From NCBI GenBank assembly GCA_013397435.1, contig VZRG01000376.1, positions 288,181 to 352,180 of the forward strand: a stretch of 64,000 nucleotides of DNA, written 5' to 3'. Shown here piece by piece: positions 49,519-63,033 of this stretch. Under the pieces are notes generated by a model. It was given only the letters and a program-made list of their open reading frames with translations, was not told the DNA's origin and searched no databases. Origin of the DNA: Erythrocercus mccallii. Lineage: Eukaryota > Chordata > Aves > Passeriformes > Dicruridae. How positions within the stretch are numbered: position 1 is the stretch's first letter; the number at the start of each line of letters is the position of its first letter. The translations under genes were made by a program, and so were the position numbers.

Positions 49519-51111
49519 TTAGTAATTTGAAAGACTTTTTTTTAGCTGTTGAGAATGTATTATCAATATCTCAAAATAAAAATTTTTAGGTCTTTTAGAC
49601 CTAAATATAGGCCAAGAATATCAGAATAACAATGGCCAATCTCATTTGCTTTTAATAAGCATAAGTTTTGATTTAATGCTGACAGCCATGGCATACACAG
49701 CAGAGTCTGCTGACCATTCTTCTTTCCTACAGCCAAAGATTCTCCTATGGAAATAAGTCTGTTGTGCTTGTGGGAATCAGCAGACAACTAAAATACTACT
49801 GTATCTGAGAAAGAATACAGTGTGCATCTTCTGATCCAAATGGAAAAAAGACACCCAGACAAAACCAGACTGTAATTAAATATGTTCACAGCTAAACAGC
49901 TGTGACCACAGTAATTCTCGTCAGGGACATATTTTAAGATATTGGTGTGCATACACATAACATACATAAACATACAAGGTCCTTGAAAAAATCCTCCCAT
50001 AGTTAAAGAACAAATGACAGAAAACAAGAGGATCCAGACTAATAAAGAGCCATGGGTAAAATACTACTTGTTTTGATTTTGAACACTATTGAGTATTCTC
50101 AGATCACTGATTTAGAAAAAATCAGCTATGCTACAAAAGCTACCTCACAGGATCTGAGGAACAAATTACCCTACCTGGAATTCCAATATGGAGGTTTTGT
50201 CATTTCTTTTTTTATATTATCTTTTTAAAGTAAGAAAGGCAGACAGTTGGAGACAAAACAGTTCACCTTCTTCCTCTTAGTAATTTTGTGGATAATACAT
50301 CACTAAAACAAGAAGAGTTCAGACAAACTAGACATCCCATTGCTTTAATGAAATACACAACAGGGGAAGAATGAAAGAATTTGTCACTGAAATAGACAAT
50401 TTGCATTCTCCTGATTATGGAGATCTGACGTTTTCTGCAGTTGTGCATATGTACCTGATCTGTGCATTATAATAAAGGGGGAAAACTGAAATTCATTCTA
50501 AAGAATTCATTCTTTCAAAGAAAGAGGGGAGACGAGGAGAGAAGAGGGGACAAGAGAAGCTAGCAGAGAAGAGAAGCTAGCAGAGGAAAGAAAACACCAC
50601 CTGTGGATGCAGGGATGAGACTTGACTGTTGCACTTAAAACGTTCATTGGTTGAAATGATGGTCACAGTCTTAACCTGTCAGGGGTAGGGGAAGCCCACA
50701 AAACAAAGAATTCAGTGGCTTACTACGCATTCAGGTTCAGCTGGGAATGCCTGGGTAACTCCCCTGGGAGAGAATATAACACAGTCTGTTTCAACACTCT
50801 GGATCATGAACAGGCCTGTGGTGGAAGGTCCCAGAAATGAGAGGCCATGGAGCACTTTGGGGGGCTTCAATGGTTATGATCCTTCTAAGACATAGCTCCC
50901 GTTTCTCACACCAACATAGTTGAGCCAGTTATGCCCCATCAGATGCAATGAAAACCTTCAGGCTTACATGTGAATATCCTCATCCCTCCCCAGAAGAGAG
51001 TTTTACACCTGAGCCAATTGTGTAAAGGAGGACATTGGCAGGACAGAAAGCGTTATCCCTCCTCACAGGATCTGTTTCTTTTAAGCCTCTTCCCTTATCT
51101 ATTTCAAAACC
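49519..51111. other. Non-coding DNA with a purine-rich tract
   Basis: No gene recognised. A purine-rich tract occupies about 50516-50592. The next 400 bases (about 50600-51000) are GC-richer than the surroundings and could be an unidentified repeat, but I found no TG...CA edges with matching duplications. A small inverted repeat (TTAGGTC, TTTTA, GACCTAA) lies near 49586-49604. Confidence 0.5.
50516..50592 (+). repeat. Polypurine tract with 17-bp tandem repeat
   Basis: Almost entirely A and G on the plus strand, with a few pyrimidines. It contains GAGAAGCTAGCAGAGAA at 50554-50570 followed directly by GAGAAGCTAGCAGAGGA at 50571-50587. Long polypurine tracts can adopt triplex structures, but no such role is shown here. 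Confidence 0.75.
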
Positions 51112-51338
51112 CAGCTAAACAAAGAAAAAGGTTCTTCACCCATAGGGTGGTTGGGCACGGGGACAAGCCCCCCAGGGAAGTGGTCACAGCAGCAAGCCTG
51201 ATAGAGTTCAAGAAATACTTGGACTCAGACACATGGTGTGACTCTTGGGGATGGTCCTGTGCAGGGCCAGGAGCTGGACTTGATGATCCTTGGGGGGCCC
51301 TTCCAACTCAGCTTATTCTATGACTCTGTGATTCTGAG
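51112..51338 (+). mobile_element. CR1 LINE 3'-end fragment with intact terminus
   Basis: Plus-strand CR1 tail. The frame starting at 50970 enters the element and reads KRFFTHRVVG, then PREVVTAASLIEFKKYLD, the CR1 ORF2 tail. The 3' part has TGTGCAGGGCCAGGAGCTGG, CTTGATGATCCTTGGGG, CCCTTCCAACTCAGC and a well-preserved terminal repeat TTCTATGACTCTGTGATTCTG ending near 51337. This is the same subfamily type as the minus-strand copy at 40971-41697. The insertion is 5'-truncated, leaving about 225 bases, and the preserved terminus suggests a relatively young copy. Confidence 0.93.
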
Positions 51339-54300
51339 AAAGGTTGGTTTGCTGTGGTCATTCTCTGGTGGTGGGTGCACACCTCCTCTGTCTTACAGTT
51401 TCACCACCACAAAGAACTCTCCTCCTCTCCTTTGGCTGAGGGTGCAAACCTGGCCTCAACAAAGCACCTGCTGCTTTTACAGATGGACAATTCCTTGAGT
51501 CATTAACCATTAACATTTCAGTCTCTCAGAAGCATCCCACATTTCCATGATGAAATAAAGGGAAACTAACAGTGGTTTACTTTTTTAGTAGAAATACCAT
51601 TCTAACTTCACCGCTTAAAGTTTTGTGTAACTACAGACTTTTCAGTAAGAAAAACAATTTTCAGAAAACAATGACAAAAAGTTGTTCTGATGGTACATTC
51701 AACTGAATACAAATTTCTATAACAAATAGATAAAATAAGATGTAATAAAATGACCAGAATTAAAGTTTAGAGTTCTTGGTCTGCATATCAGATTAATCAT
51801 GTTATATTATTTGATTTACTAATATTACATTTTTTTAAAAATAAGTTGAAGTAATAATCTGTTGTGATTTTAAACATAAATAGCAGCTTAAACATAAAAT
51901 TTCTTTCCATTTCATTTCCATCTTTCTCCACATTTACTGTATCATCATACAAAGCAGCTACTTCACATAGATCTTGTATCAAAATAAAGTTAATTAATGG
52001 GATTGCATAACTTAATGATGAAACAAAATACAATTAACAACTTCAGATGGCATAGCATATATATAAAGAGAATAGAGCATAAAACTGTAAAATCTGCATC
52101 AGCTCCAAAAGGACATTTGAGGGCTCACTGAATTATTTCCAGCAAACTACATCCTGAGTACAGAGCAAACGTTTTTTTCTAAAAAAGCACTTGAAACTAT
52201 GCATCAGTATGCAAAACCCCCAATATTTTATTCTTTGCAGAAATCTAATCTTAGCATATACATGTAACTAAAAGACTTTAACTTCTTCAGTTGATATTAA
52301 ACATTTATTTGAAATAGGAAAAGAGTTGATACTAGAAAAAAATATATATATTTCTACAGGCTACTGGTAGCAGACAGCTGTCACTGCTTGAACTAAAACA
52401 AGGCACAACTCAAATATACTGTGTCCAGACTTATAAGAATTAAAGAAACAAGTATGATCTTTTTGAAGAAATGAAAAATTAAAGGAGAGACTAACAGCTT
52501 TTGAAAGTAATATAAATTCAAGAGTGTACAAATATCCAGAGTGTTATTATTAGAGTCAAGGCTAACAAAAGTTCCACAAGAGAACAGGAAAAGAAATAGT
52601 CCTATCCTGATACCACTTTTCTTTTTCTAATGAAATTCTTTTCATGTGTAGAAGAAAGTAATATACTCTGATTTTACTGCCACTAGTAGATAGCACGGTA
52701 TCAGAATTATACATGTTTTAGACCAACACAATGGAGTGAGACAGCCCTACAGAAACTATTCTGAGTACTGATTCTGAATGGAACCTACACTTCATCAAGA
52801 TTTTGAATCACAAACTTAACATAAACCATAGGAAGGCATTGGTATGATAAACAAATCATGTAAAAAGGGAGTTGAAATTTAGCTATGGGTATTTTGCCTT
52901 CCCTGTAGAAGGAGATAAGAAGTTCTTTCTGTAAGTTAGAAGGTCTTATAAAAGTTTGACAGAGTGCTGATAAAGATTCCTCTGGGCTTTACAGTTAGTA
53001 AGATCAGAATAAAACTATTCACTCTTAAAACACAGTGTTGTGAATTTATACCTGTAAATCATGCCTAAGAGCTTTTATCAAAAAAATAGAGTAACTAGAT
53101 CAGCATGGAGCTGATTAATCTGAGCTAATGAAAACATCAGCACTGCCACAAGAAAGCAAATTAGTGATAAAGCAGAGAGCATTAATGGAGGGAAGCACCA
53201 AGGAAAAGGTCTGCGTTATTCACTGATGAGGTGAAAGTGTGACAATGCTGCAACAGGACACCATCTCACCACCTCACCACCCAGTAGATCACAAGAAATT
53301 CACAGCAGCACCACACCTGATGTATTATGCAGACTTCAGTAACCAGTTCCATAGGAGTCAGCAGGGAATTTTACTCTACTGTCGAGATTAGAGCACCTAT
53401 AACCATTTTTCTACCACACCCTGTTATTCCTCCTGATACCTTCATGTGACTTCTTCAAGAAAAATTAACTTCAGGTGCTGCAGAATTGCACTTCGAACCA
53501 CCTTTCTTTACCTGCAAGTAGACTGAGGGCAAAACCATCCTGCAGAAAACTATCTGATAAGAGCCTCTCTCCCAAGCACTAACTCGGTGGGGTCAACTTC
53601 TTCCCTGGCACAAGGCCACGGTCTGTAAGTCAGCCCACCAAGCCTCTGCCTGCACAGCTGTGTGCCTTGCTTTCCCCTTGCCAACTGTTTGCTGCCTCTG
53701 GCAGTTGCTTTGCCATTGTCCTCTGTTTGATGTCTCAGAGACACCAAACTCATTCAGGTATAGCTAGCCAGCCCCATACTTCTTCACCTTTCCAGAACGT
53801 GCAAAGCAACTCTTTGTCAGATGCAAGAAGTCTGGTTACTCAAACTTAAAAAAAAAAAAATTAAGAAAGCACTTGTGATTTTATTCCAACTCAGTTCTAA
53901 CATTGGTTCTTTACTCTGTCACCAGCCATGTTTTAATTTCCACTAGTAATTAGTCCTAATTTTCAGATACTGCTTTTCTTATGCAAAAGAACTTGCAAAG
54001 CAAAACATATCAAAATTTTCTTTGGCACTGGAGCATATCTTATATCATGTGCCAAAAGCAGTTTTGCTAAGAAAAAAAAGAGCATTTAGTAATATGTATA
54101 ATGTAAGGGAACCTGTAGATAAGTGTCACACAGCAGTTGATATGGGCTTAAAAAAATAAATCAACAATCTAAGCAAGAAAAGTGCACAATGAGGTTGAGA
54201 TGCAAACTGGTAATGTCAAAAATACCTCTGCTCACTTCCTCCTTGACAGCTACTTCTATATTCAGTCTTAAAATGAGTAAAATTTATCAAATCAGAAACA

Positions 54301-55862
54301 CCTTTACTTCTCAGAAGATCCACGATAATAATATAAAATCAATAAAATAACCAAACTATCGAAGATTACTTAATTGCCAGAATCCTTCCTTTTAAACTAG
54401 GCAATTTTGTGTCTCCGGAATAGGTCATGTTCTCATTCCACAAACAACACCAGGCCGAACACTTTGTGAAGCTGCTGTTTCTATTTATACACAGGCCCAC
54501 GGGACTTGCTTTAAGCATACATAAACTACAATGGGATGGCAGGAGCAGGGTTTGTGTGTGAGGCACATTCTACTGCTTCCCTGTCCCCACAACGTGTTAA
54601 AAAGTGCTCTTGAGAGAACAGCGTTATTTTATTAATACTCATACATAATTTATAATCGAGAAACAAAAGGAGCTGAATAGGGAAACTTGTATACAGATTA
54701 CCGTATAACACATTAATAAATTCAGGGCCTTGAAACCAAACTGGTAACAAAGCAACAGCAGAAAGAACCAGTGATCCACAAAGGAACTATTTTGCTCATT
54801 AGAGGATTTTTATCGTTTTTGTTTTGTAATGTTCTAAGTTGTGCCTTTAACTGTCAGTGTGACTTCCTTTCAGTTTGCTTGGTACTTTTACTGTCCTTCC
54901 CCTGTGGGCCTTTGTCACAGCTCTTCCGCTTCACAGCGTGTCAACTCAATGTTTGATTTTGTGCCAAGAATTATTAGTGATGGACTATACTTTTGTAAAA
55001 TCTCTCATTTTACAGAAGCTTGCCAAGCCCTTTAGCTAAGCCACACCATCTTTGCTCAGAACTTCAGAGTTTGCATTTCTATGCTTTTAAGCAGATAAGG
55101 AAATGTAATACAACCTTCTGCAAAGAAGTCCAAGTTCAACCTTTTGGAAAGAAGTTCATTTTTCCTACCCTACATCACAATGTATCATCATAAACAAAGA
55201 AATAGTTGAAAGCCTATCCTGATATTCACTCATATAGTTGCTAAGATACGATCTGCATTTTATTATAACACATGATTTTCTATGAAATTCTTTTCACCAG
55301 AATATTGGTATTATAGCAGTTTTCTTCTATTACTTTCAAGACTGAATAAATTACTTTTATTCACATACAGAATAATTACATACAAAAAAAATTTCTTTTT
55401 CATGATCACACAGTGTTCACAGGCATTCTAAATTTTATGGTTAACACAGTTCTTGTTTACTTTTCCCAGTATTATCTGCACTACCATAACACAGGATCCC
55501 TCCTAGATTTAGAATTTCTTAAGGAAAAAAATCATGTTTAATCATGGTATTTCACCAACAGCTGCAAACTTCATTTATTACTTCAAACAGTCCCTTTTCA
55601 GTTGCAGTCTTCTACATTTCTATTTTCAGTACCTGAAAATGCATGATATTATTTTCCATCCGTTCACTGTCAAGTAAGCTGTCTTTATTGAGGCTTTCTT
55701 ACCTATATGTCCAGTTTACAACTTCATTTGACATAACTGAATTATTGCATCTTTCTCCTACCTTCCTGATATTTTGAAGCAATATGCTTTTAGCTGCAAT
55801 GTAAACTTTTACTGAGAAACCACTGAAAAAGGCTGGTCTTCAGCCTTAATAAAGAGCAGCTT

Positions 55863-55896
<34 letters not shown>

Positions 55897-55961
55897 AATC
55901 TACCAAATTCCTACCAAAGTCTCCTTAGTGTCTTAAATCACCTTATAGTTCTTGCTAGGAA
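51339..55961. other. AT-rich non-coding DNA, no gene seen
   Basis: No CR1, LTR or gene recognised. A GC-richer stretch at about 53540-53850 has frames on both strands without known motifs. A poly(A) run at 55867-55894 is preceded by a polyadenylation-type AATAAA (listed separately). Short TA repeats occur near 52342-52353. Confidence 0.5.
55848..55894 (+). repeat. AATAAA followed by A28: possible retroposed mRNA tail
   Basis: AATAAA at 55848-55853 is followed after 13 bases by 28 consecutive A. This spacing is what a processed, polyadenylated transcript would leave when copied into the genome. I could not recognise the body upstream or find matching target-site duplications, so a simple A-rich microsatellite is an equal alternative. 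Confidence 0.35.
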
Positions 55962-55966
55962 ATTAC
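55962..55966. repeat. Left target-site duplication (ATTAC)
   Basis: Directly precedes the TG start of the LTR-like element and is identical to 56564-56568. Confidence 0.55.
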
Positions 55967-56563
55967 TGTTGGAGTCCGGGGCACAGGGAAAATCCCTCGT
56001 GCTGCCCTGGGAGGTCAGGGACCCTGGTTGGGACTCCAGGAGAGCACTGCCTTTGACCTTAGTCCATGGGAAAGGCTTCCCAGAATAACAGGAGAAGTGA
56101 GAACAACAAGCATCTAGAGTAAGTAGTAGTNNNNNNNNNNNNNNNNNNNNNNNNNNNNNNNNNNNNNNNNNNNNNNNNNNNNNNNNNNNNNNNNNNNNNN
56201 NNNNNNNNNNNNNNNNNNNNNNNNNNNNNNNNNNNNNNNNNNNNNNNNNNNNNNNNNNNNNNNNNNNNNNNNNNNNNNNNNNNNNNNNNNNNNNNNNNNN
56301 NNNNNNNNNNNNNNNNNNNNNNNNNNNNNNNNNNNNNNNNNNNNNNNNNNNNNNNNNNNNNNNNNNNNNNNNNNNNNNNNNNNNNNNNNNNNNNNNNNNN
56401 NNNNNNNNNNNNNNNNNNNNNNNNNNNNNNNNNNNNNNNNNNNNNNNNNNNNNNNNNNNNNNNNNNNNNNNNNNNNNNNNNNNNNNNNNNNNNNNACCCT
56501 GGTACTGGACTCTGAGGTAAAAACCTCAATTAGGAGGCACCCTGGGAATGGGAGCCTCTGTCA
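55967..56563 (+). mobile_element. LTR-like insertion containing an assembly gap
   Basis: Begins TGTTGGAGTCCGGGG and ends GGGAGCCTCTGTCA, with the 5-bp sequence ATTAC immediately on both sides. TG...CA ends and a short duplication are the mark of retroviral integrase. The visible parts (about 164 bases left and 68 right of the gap) are clearly GC-richer than the flanks. ACCCTGGTTGGGACTCCAGG at 56021-56040 resembles ACCCTGGTACTGGACTCTGA at 56496-56515, so an internal repeat may have caused the gap. The strand is assumed from the TG...CA reading and is not independently supported. It could be a solo LTR or a longer element collapsed by the gap. Family not identified. Confidence 0.6.
56131..56495. 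other. Assembly gap (365 N)
   Basis: A run of 365 undetermined bases inside the LTR-like insertion. The left edge reads AGAGTAAGTAGTAGT, which hints at an AGT-type tandem repeat. Frames predicted across it are artefacts. Confidence 0.98.
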
Positions 56564-56568
56564 ATTAC
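56564..56568. repeat. Right target-site duplication (ATTAC)
   Basis: Directly follows the CA end of the LTR-like element and is identical to the left copy. Confidence 0.55.
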
Positions 56569-59500
56569 TGAGTCCATTAGAAAGAAAAAATGTCATCCCT
56601 CTATCTGTTTTTTTTTTGACTACTGTTAATCTCAATTTATCCAATAAATTATTTTTTACTTTTAAAATATCCTTAGTACCTTAAATACAGAAATTGAAAT
56701 AAAATTGAATAATTGAAATAAATTTCAATAGGTTTGAAACTGAGAGCTTAACAGACTAGCAATTTTGAAATAAAAAAATTTCAAAAAAAATCTCAAAATA
56801 TTTTTTGACACATTTTGCATCAGCATCACATCTGACTTAGTGACTCCAGTTCTTCATCCTAGCCTAGAAAAAAGAGATTTACTAGAGATAAAATTTTAAG
56901 ATTTTGCTATCCTGTTTTCTAGTTGACTCTGGTGATCACATCCAGCCTTTAATAAGCTGGTCATGTGTTTCATTATATTATCTGTTCTGTACTACATTAT
57001 CTGTTACATTATCTGTTCTGTACCATAACACTCAACTCACAGTTACTGTAAGCCTAAGTCTACACTTCCAAAGGCTTTTTAGAGAAACATATTCCTTCAC
57101 CAGAGCTCTAGAATGGTAACAGTCCAGTTAGAGTGTTTCTGTGACAACTATGCACATATACATATGATAGATTTACTTACATATTCCTGATACAGACTTC
57201 TCTCTCTAGGAAGAAGGAAGACTTTGTGAAGATATTTTCATTACTCATCAGGTAGATTTTTTTGGGTGCTTTATTTATTCTTTTTAGTTGGTTCTGTATC
57301 ATGTCACTATTACTATAACACAAAAAAATCAGGAAAACAAATTCACATGAAACCAATCCCCATAATTAGATTTACATTACAGGAAACTGCATTCCTTTAG
57401 TGAGAGCACCTAAACTATAAGCAGTTATTAAAGGACAGAAAAGACCAACTTTCTTTTGAAATAAATCCACTCAGAACAAAGATGACAGAGTGCAAAGTTA
57501 CATATATTTGCATAGTTCTGCCTAGAGGAGATGAAACAGCATAATATACTGTGCTCTTTCTACTACCTCTCATACACAGTTCAGCATTCAATTTTGAGCA
57601 GCCTGAGAAACCAAAAAAGAAATACATTCTCAGCCAATTATACTCGGTTGGCCAGCCTGTAGGGAATAAAAAAATAACATCTGGTACTCTAGAAACCTAC
57701 ATTTTATGCCAGGTTTGTATTTTTCAGCATTAAAGCAATGAAGCAAAATCGTAGGTTTTTAATTTCTCACAAAACAGATGATGATTAGAAGATAATCAAG
57801 GTTCCTTTACCAAGAACTTGCAGCAGTGCAGACTGCTGGCTGCAGAAATTGCAGCTGGTGGACATTCTGAGCTAATTACTGGCACAGTGAAGAGCATTTA
57901 CCTAAAGCCAGTGAGAGGAAATTTGAGGCACAGGGCTCACAGAGGAAGACTGGAGATTTGGATAACAACTTGGGTTATGCCTAATAGTAACTTATAAAGC
58001 TTAATGTCTTTGAGGAATCAAAGGCATTTAGGTAAAAGATACATTTAAGGATCTGAGCCATTTTTCCTTAAGTCAGGGAAAGTAATAGGAATGCTCCAGA
58101 TGCCCCAAAGAAAACAGGCAATCTGTCCCACTACTGATGTATGCCCATCTGACTCTCAAGTGGAGCAGCAATGACTGTGAGCCTGCTAACTACGTTAATC
58201 ACCCAGCCTCTAAAGTGATTTAACCTATACCTGTTTTCCCATTTATATTTGGAAGCTGACAATGAATGGGCTATGAACAATCTACTGTACTGAAAGCATC
58301 TTTAACAGTATCACAAAATCTGTTTTAACAACCTCCTAGAAATTATTCAGAATTACACAACTAAAATGCATGAGACTGCTACTTAATAGCGCCCTGTACC
58401 TTTGCAAAATTTAAATTAACTAGACAGACTTCAGAAATACAATCACTGAATTCAAAATGGAATTTTCTATTCATTCCAAAAGAGAAAATTTTCTGATTAT
58501 GGCTGTCACATTAGGAAGAGTATCCCACCAATCTAAAATCCTTTAAAAGGAAGGGCAGTCATCTAAAAGATTGAAGTACACATAAAAAACATTTATAGGG
58601 ATAATAAGACTCTATTTTGCCTCATTAGGATTTTGTTTTTTGTTATGAAATGAACTGCCCCTTTTTTCTGCACATTGGACAACGACTAGAACCCTGATAT
58701 AACAACAACTGTAAAAATCATAGATGGCTTATAATTGACTGTATCTCTCCAGTCAATTACATGAAGTATCTCTGTTATAATGAAAGAACATGTCCAGATC
58801 ATTAAGCTCTAAACCATTAGGTAAGATCATCTGTAATAAAGTTCAATATATTAATGACTGATTTATTTCCCGTATGAGGAATCTCAAGAAATTTTAGTTG
58901 AGAAGTAACTTTGTTGTAAAATTTCAATAACAACTGTCATCCCTAACAAACCTCAGTTGTAACCTAACTGGGTATTGATAACAAAATCCACTAACTTATA
59001 CTGTTTTGTTATTCTGACATATATAATTAGGTCATCACATTTGTTCTAGCAGAGTTTAAAAAGATAGCCAAATGACTGTTAAATCTCTGTGGGACAGAAT
59101 TCAAGTTCTCATAAACTTCAATGAATGCTACTTGTCTTAGATCTTCAAGGCACCTTACTTCTTCAAAAGAACTCTGCCCTAGCAGGTATTTGAATCCTGA
59201 TGAAGTCAAAAGGGCTGAATACCACTTTCTACAACCTCCAAGACCATAGTTTTTGAATGTAACTGTCAGCAGATTGGATTGGGAAATTCCTTCTGAATCA
59301 CCCATTTCAAATAATAAATGCACAGGAAAAAAAATCGAAAAGCATGAACAAGTAACATATGCAAGAAAAAGCTTTTCACAGTTCACAGTATCTGTGTACT
59401 CCTTCCTGCCTCACTCCTGGCTGGAGGTGGGATGGACTCTGGTGCCAGGTCCTGCCTCAACAGATCCGTGAATACCCAGGAGCTCCCCAGCTCTTGTTGC

Positions 59501-61731
59501 ACCTTGGCACTATATACCCATAGGATAAAAAAGCATTTACTGCATTTTTATTTATAATTTTTTAAAAAAAGTAGTAAATATCTACAGTACACAGTCACAC
59601 TAAATATCAACTGCTAGTATTTAAAATATGAAATAGGAGGTATAAATGCCACAAGTATATAAGTCAAACCTCACTTTTGTTTTTTTGCATTATTCTTGCA
59701 TACTAAGGAAAACATCAGAAAAATCTGGCAAGATTGTGCATCAGTGCAATTAATTTCTATATTAAATACACACATTTAATAGCCATGCAAATCACTTTCC
59801 TCTGCAGATTGGGATTAACCAATGCTGCTAAAGCACTATAGTTGCACTGTTTCAGTACATAATACATAGGGGGTTTTTATTGCTTTAAGACAGCTAGAAA
59901 TTTTACACACCTAAACCTAAAAGTAAGTGAAGTTCAAAAAAGACAGCAAGAAGCTTTTTTTTTTTTTTTTTAAGACTATGGTCCAATATTAAGGAAAAAA
60001 ATTAAAAACACCTAAATGGAGCAGATACAGGATGCAAAAGGAAAATACTTTTGCAAAACGACTACAATACAAATTTTTTTTTCTGAGAAAGCTTGGTGAA
60101 AAGAGGAAAATTTGCTAAGTATTCCTTAGCTATCTCATGAATAGTTTCCACACCATAAAACTTAGAGTCCTTATTTTCCTGTAGCACAAATTAGAAGTTT
60201 CAGCTTCGCTTAATGTCACACAGACTTAGTATGAAACCTGCCTGGCTGGTGCACAGGTTATAATGCTCTTATTGTTAACACTGATTTGCTCCCACCTCCC
60301 CTTTCCAAAATTGCTTAAAAGCTTTATTAAAACAGGCTTCTTGATGAATGTGTTCCTATGTTTGAACAAGAAAAGATGCTGACATCTCATATGAGAATGT
60401 CCACATAATCCACTCCAAAAGCCACCTCAAAGTTTCAATTAAAACTCTTTTTCAAGTCTAGTATCAAATAGAAATGTGGATATCACTCTGCTGTTCTCTT
60501 TCAAAGACTAACGTATACCTGAACAGAGTTCAATATCAAGAAATTAGAATAATGTCCATGGTGTATGGACAGTTTGTGTTTTCTTTAGTGACAGTGGAAA
60601 TGAATGAATGACCAGACAGATTAAAGCATGGGCTACATCTGAGAAACTAAAATGTAAAGAAACTGAAAGGAAATAATTTCATAGATTTGATAAACAGCAA
60701 ATTTAAGTGACTGAACTATGGCATCATAGGGCATCAGAGGCAGACCTAAGTACTCCTGAGCTTTTCAAATTCACAGATAGTTTATTTTTTTACAAGACTC
60801 ATTTCCTCACTGTGTACTTACATCCCATTTACAGATTCCAAAGCATATAGTCTCAAATTTTTCATTTTGTACTCAAACCACTTCTGCAGAATGCATTAGT
60901 AGAAACAAATGTGAGTATTATTGCTTACTGCTCCATTTAAATTCCTAAGCAGATAGTTTGAAGCACAAGATTATATTATCTTAACTTACTAAAATTGTAT
61001 GTGCATTTTTATCCCATAATCACAAGTTATACCTGTGAAAGAAGGCTATTCGTTCAAAACATGGCCACTCTTATTTCTAATTTAAAAAAAAAAGTTTTTT
61101 AATTAGGTTCCTGTCTTGTTATAACCACTTTCAAAATCAGTATAATTTAAAAACTAAATAAAAGTGATAAAACAGTGGTCAATGTTTGGTGGGCGTTTTA
61201 TGCATATAATATATATGAGGTGGAGGCTTCAGGCTATCTAAGACCTTTTTCCTTTAAAAAAAAAATGAACTGCCTCACTGTTTTCAGCTTCACTTTGCAG
61301 GAGACAGGAGACATTTTAGAACAAGACAAGCATATGTGCAATCTACAAAGGCAATTTGTTCACCATTGACTGAATGCAGTTATAAGATTACTCTCAATTT
61401 TCCTGCAATGTTTTCCCCAGCTGAGTGACTCTGAACAAAGAAAGTAAAAAATTATCTACAGCAGGTTGTCTCCTCACTCCTTGATGCAATTGCTCCTTGG
61501 TCCTAAGAAATGAAGGTTAACTTTTGCAAATAATTTAAAAGTTTTTTATTGAAAGTAAGCATGGAAGCAACATCTCTCTGTTTGAAAGGAAAAATACAGT
61601 TCTCAGTTTTTCAGAGGAGACAGTAAATTATGAACAAAAAGAGACATCATCTATAAAGGACTAATAGACAAATCAAGAATTTCATCATTCAGGAGCATTC
61701 CTACTAACAAGAAAATAGAGTAAACTGTAGT

Positions 61732-61753
61732 AAAAAAAAAAAAAAAAAAAAAA
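61732..61753. repeat. Homopolymer A22
   Basis: Twenty-two consecutive A. Unlike the run at 55867, no AATAAA lies just upstream, so a retroposed tail is not supported. Confidence 0.85.
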
Positions 61754-63033
61754 GAGTAAATTGCTCTGTAGAAATATCAGAATTATTTCCATAACTTTTT
61801 TAACTGGTGTATAACACTGCAGAAGTATGAAACTTTGTTAAATTAAACTTCATGTTATATTTTGAGATGTCAATTGACAGCTTGCTTCAATTAGTTGAAA
61901 ATAACTCTTCCAAAATGCCATAAGGCAAGAATTTAGAGACCATCCTATGTGTTACTCTCAATGTACTCCAACCACTTTGCTGAAGCTCCAAATCTTTCAG
62001 CTACAGTGAACTTTTCTGTTCACTTTCTTTTGCCTCCATGGGCTCAGTAATACTGAACACCTCATAGCTACAAAACGACAAGTAAGGCTGTCAGTTCCTA
62101 CTATGCCCAACTACAGAACAAGAACTAATTAAATAGAAGCATGCCCTCATTTTTTCTAAATATTTTGCCTTTAAGAAAAGAAACAAGATCAAGCCACACC
62201 ATAGTATTTTCTTATCTTTTTTTTCTCGCAAGCTCTGAACAGAGACAAACATAAATAAAGTTGGAACTGGAATGTTTGTGGAAGGCAAAATAACCACCAT
62301 GTGTCCTTTTACTAAAACAGAAGAGAAATGGGCAGATGGAAATTTTTATACCTACATGAAATACTGATGAATTTTACATCGCATAAAAAAAGACAAAAAC
62401 CCCACATATCTGGACATTATCTTAAAATACTCATTACCAAAACTGGAGTGTGAATGGCTAGCCAGAGTCCTAGCTATTCCTCTTTCTAAATCATCGTATT
62501 TACATAAGGAAGAATTCAGTGAAATAGAAAATGGTAAGTAACAGACCATATTCATGCTGATTTTGCTGTTTTCAGTGTTTAGCAATTGACTGTTTTAATT
62601 TCAAATAGATTGTTTTTACCTTCTATACTACAGAGCAGATTTTTTTCTGATTTCTTTGACAATACAACACAGAAAAAAACCCAAAACTTTCTTTTCACTT
62701 CAGCTGCAATGTTTTATTCTAGCTGAAGGTGTTTTTTTCTTTTTATACAGTCGGATTCAAGGCAGAAAACTATTTATAAATGAAATGTATAAACATTTCA
62801 TTAAGATGTTAAAAAATGTTTCAATGTCTGCAAAGAAATGTCTTTAACTTTTCTAATTTTTTTTTCTTAACAAAAACAATAACCTAGTCATGACAAGCTC
62901 TTAAAAATAGGTCTAGCTGTCAAAACAGTAATTTTTAGATAATAATTTCTTTCTTCACAAAATGAAGCCTCTGCTGCCAATACTGAATTCTAAGTTTTTT
63001 AAAAATTTCTTTTCAAAGATGCATTTGTACTAA

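Noticed and set aside
56059..56529. 156-codon minus frame
   Set aside because: Most of it is N; it is open only because the gap has no stops.
61732..61753. A22 run as a retroposed mRNA tail
   Set aside because: No AATAAA or ATTAAA just upstream and no recognisable body or flanking duplication.
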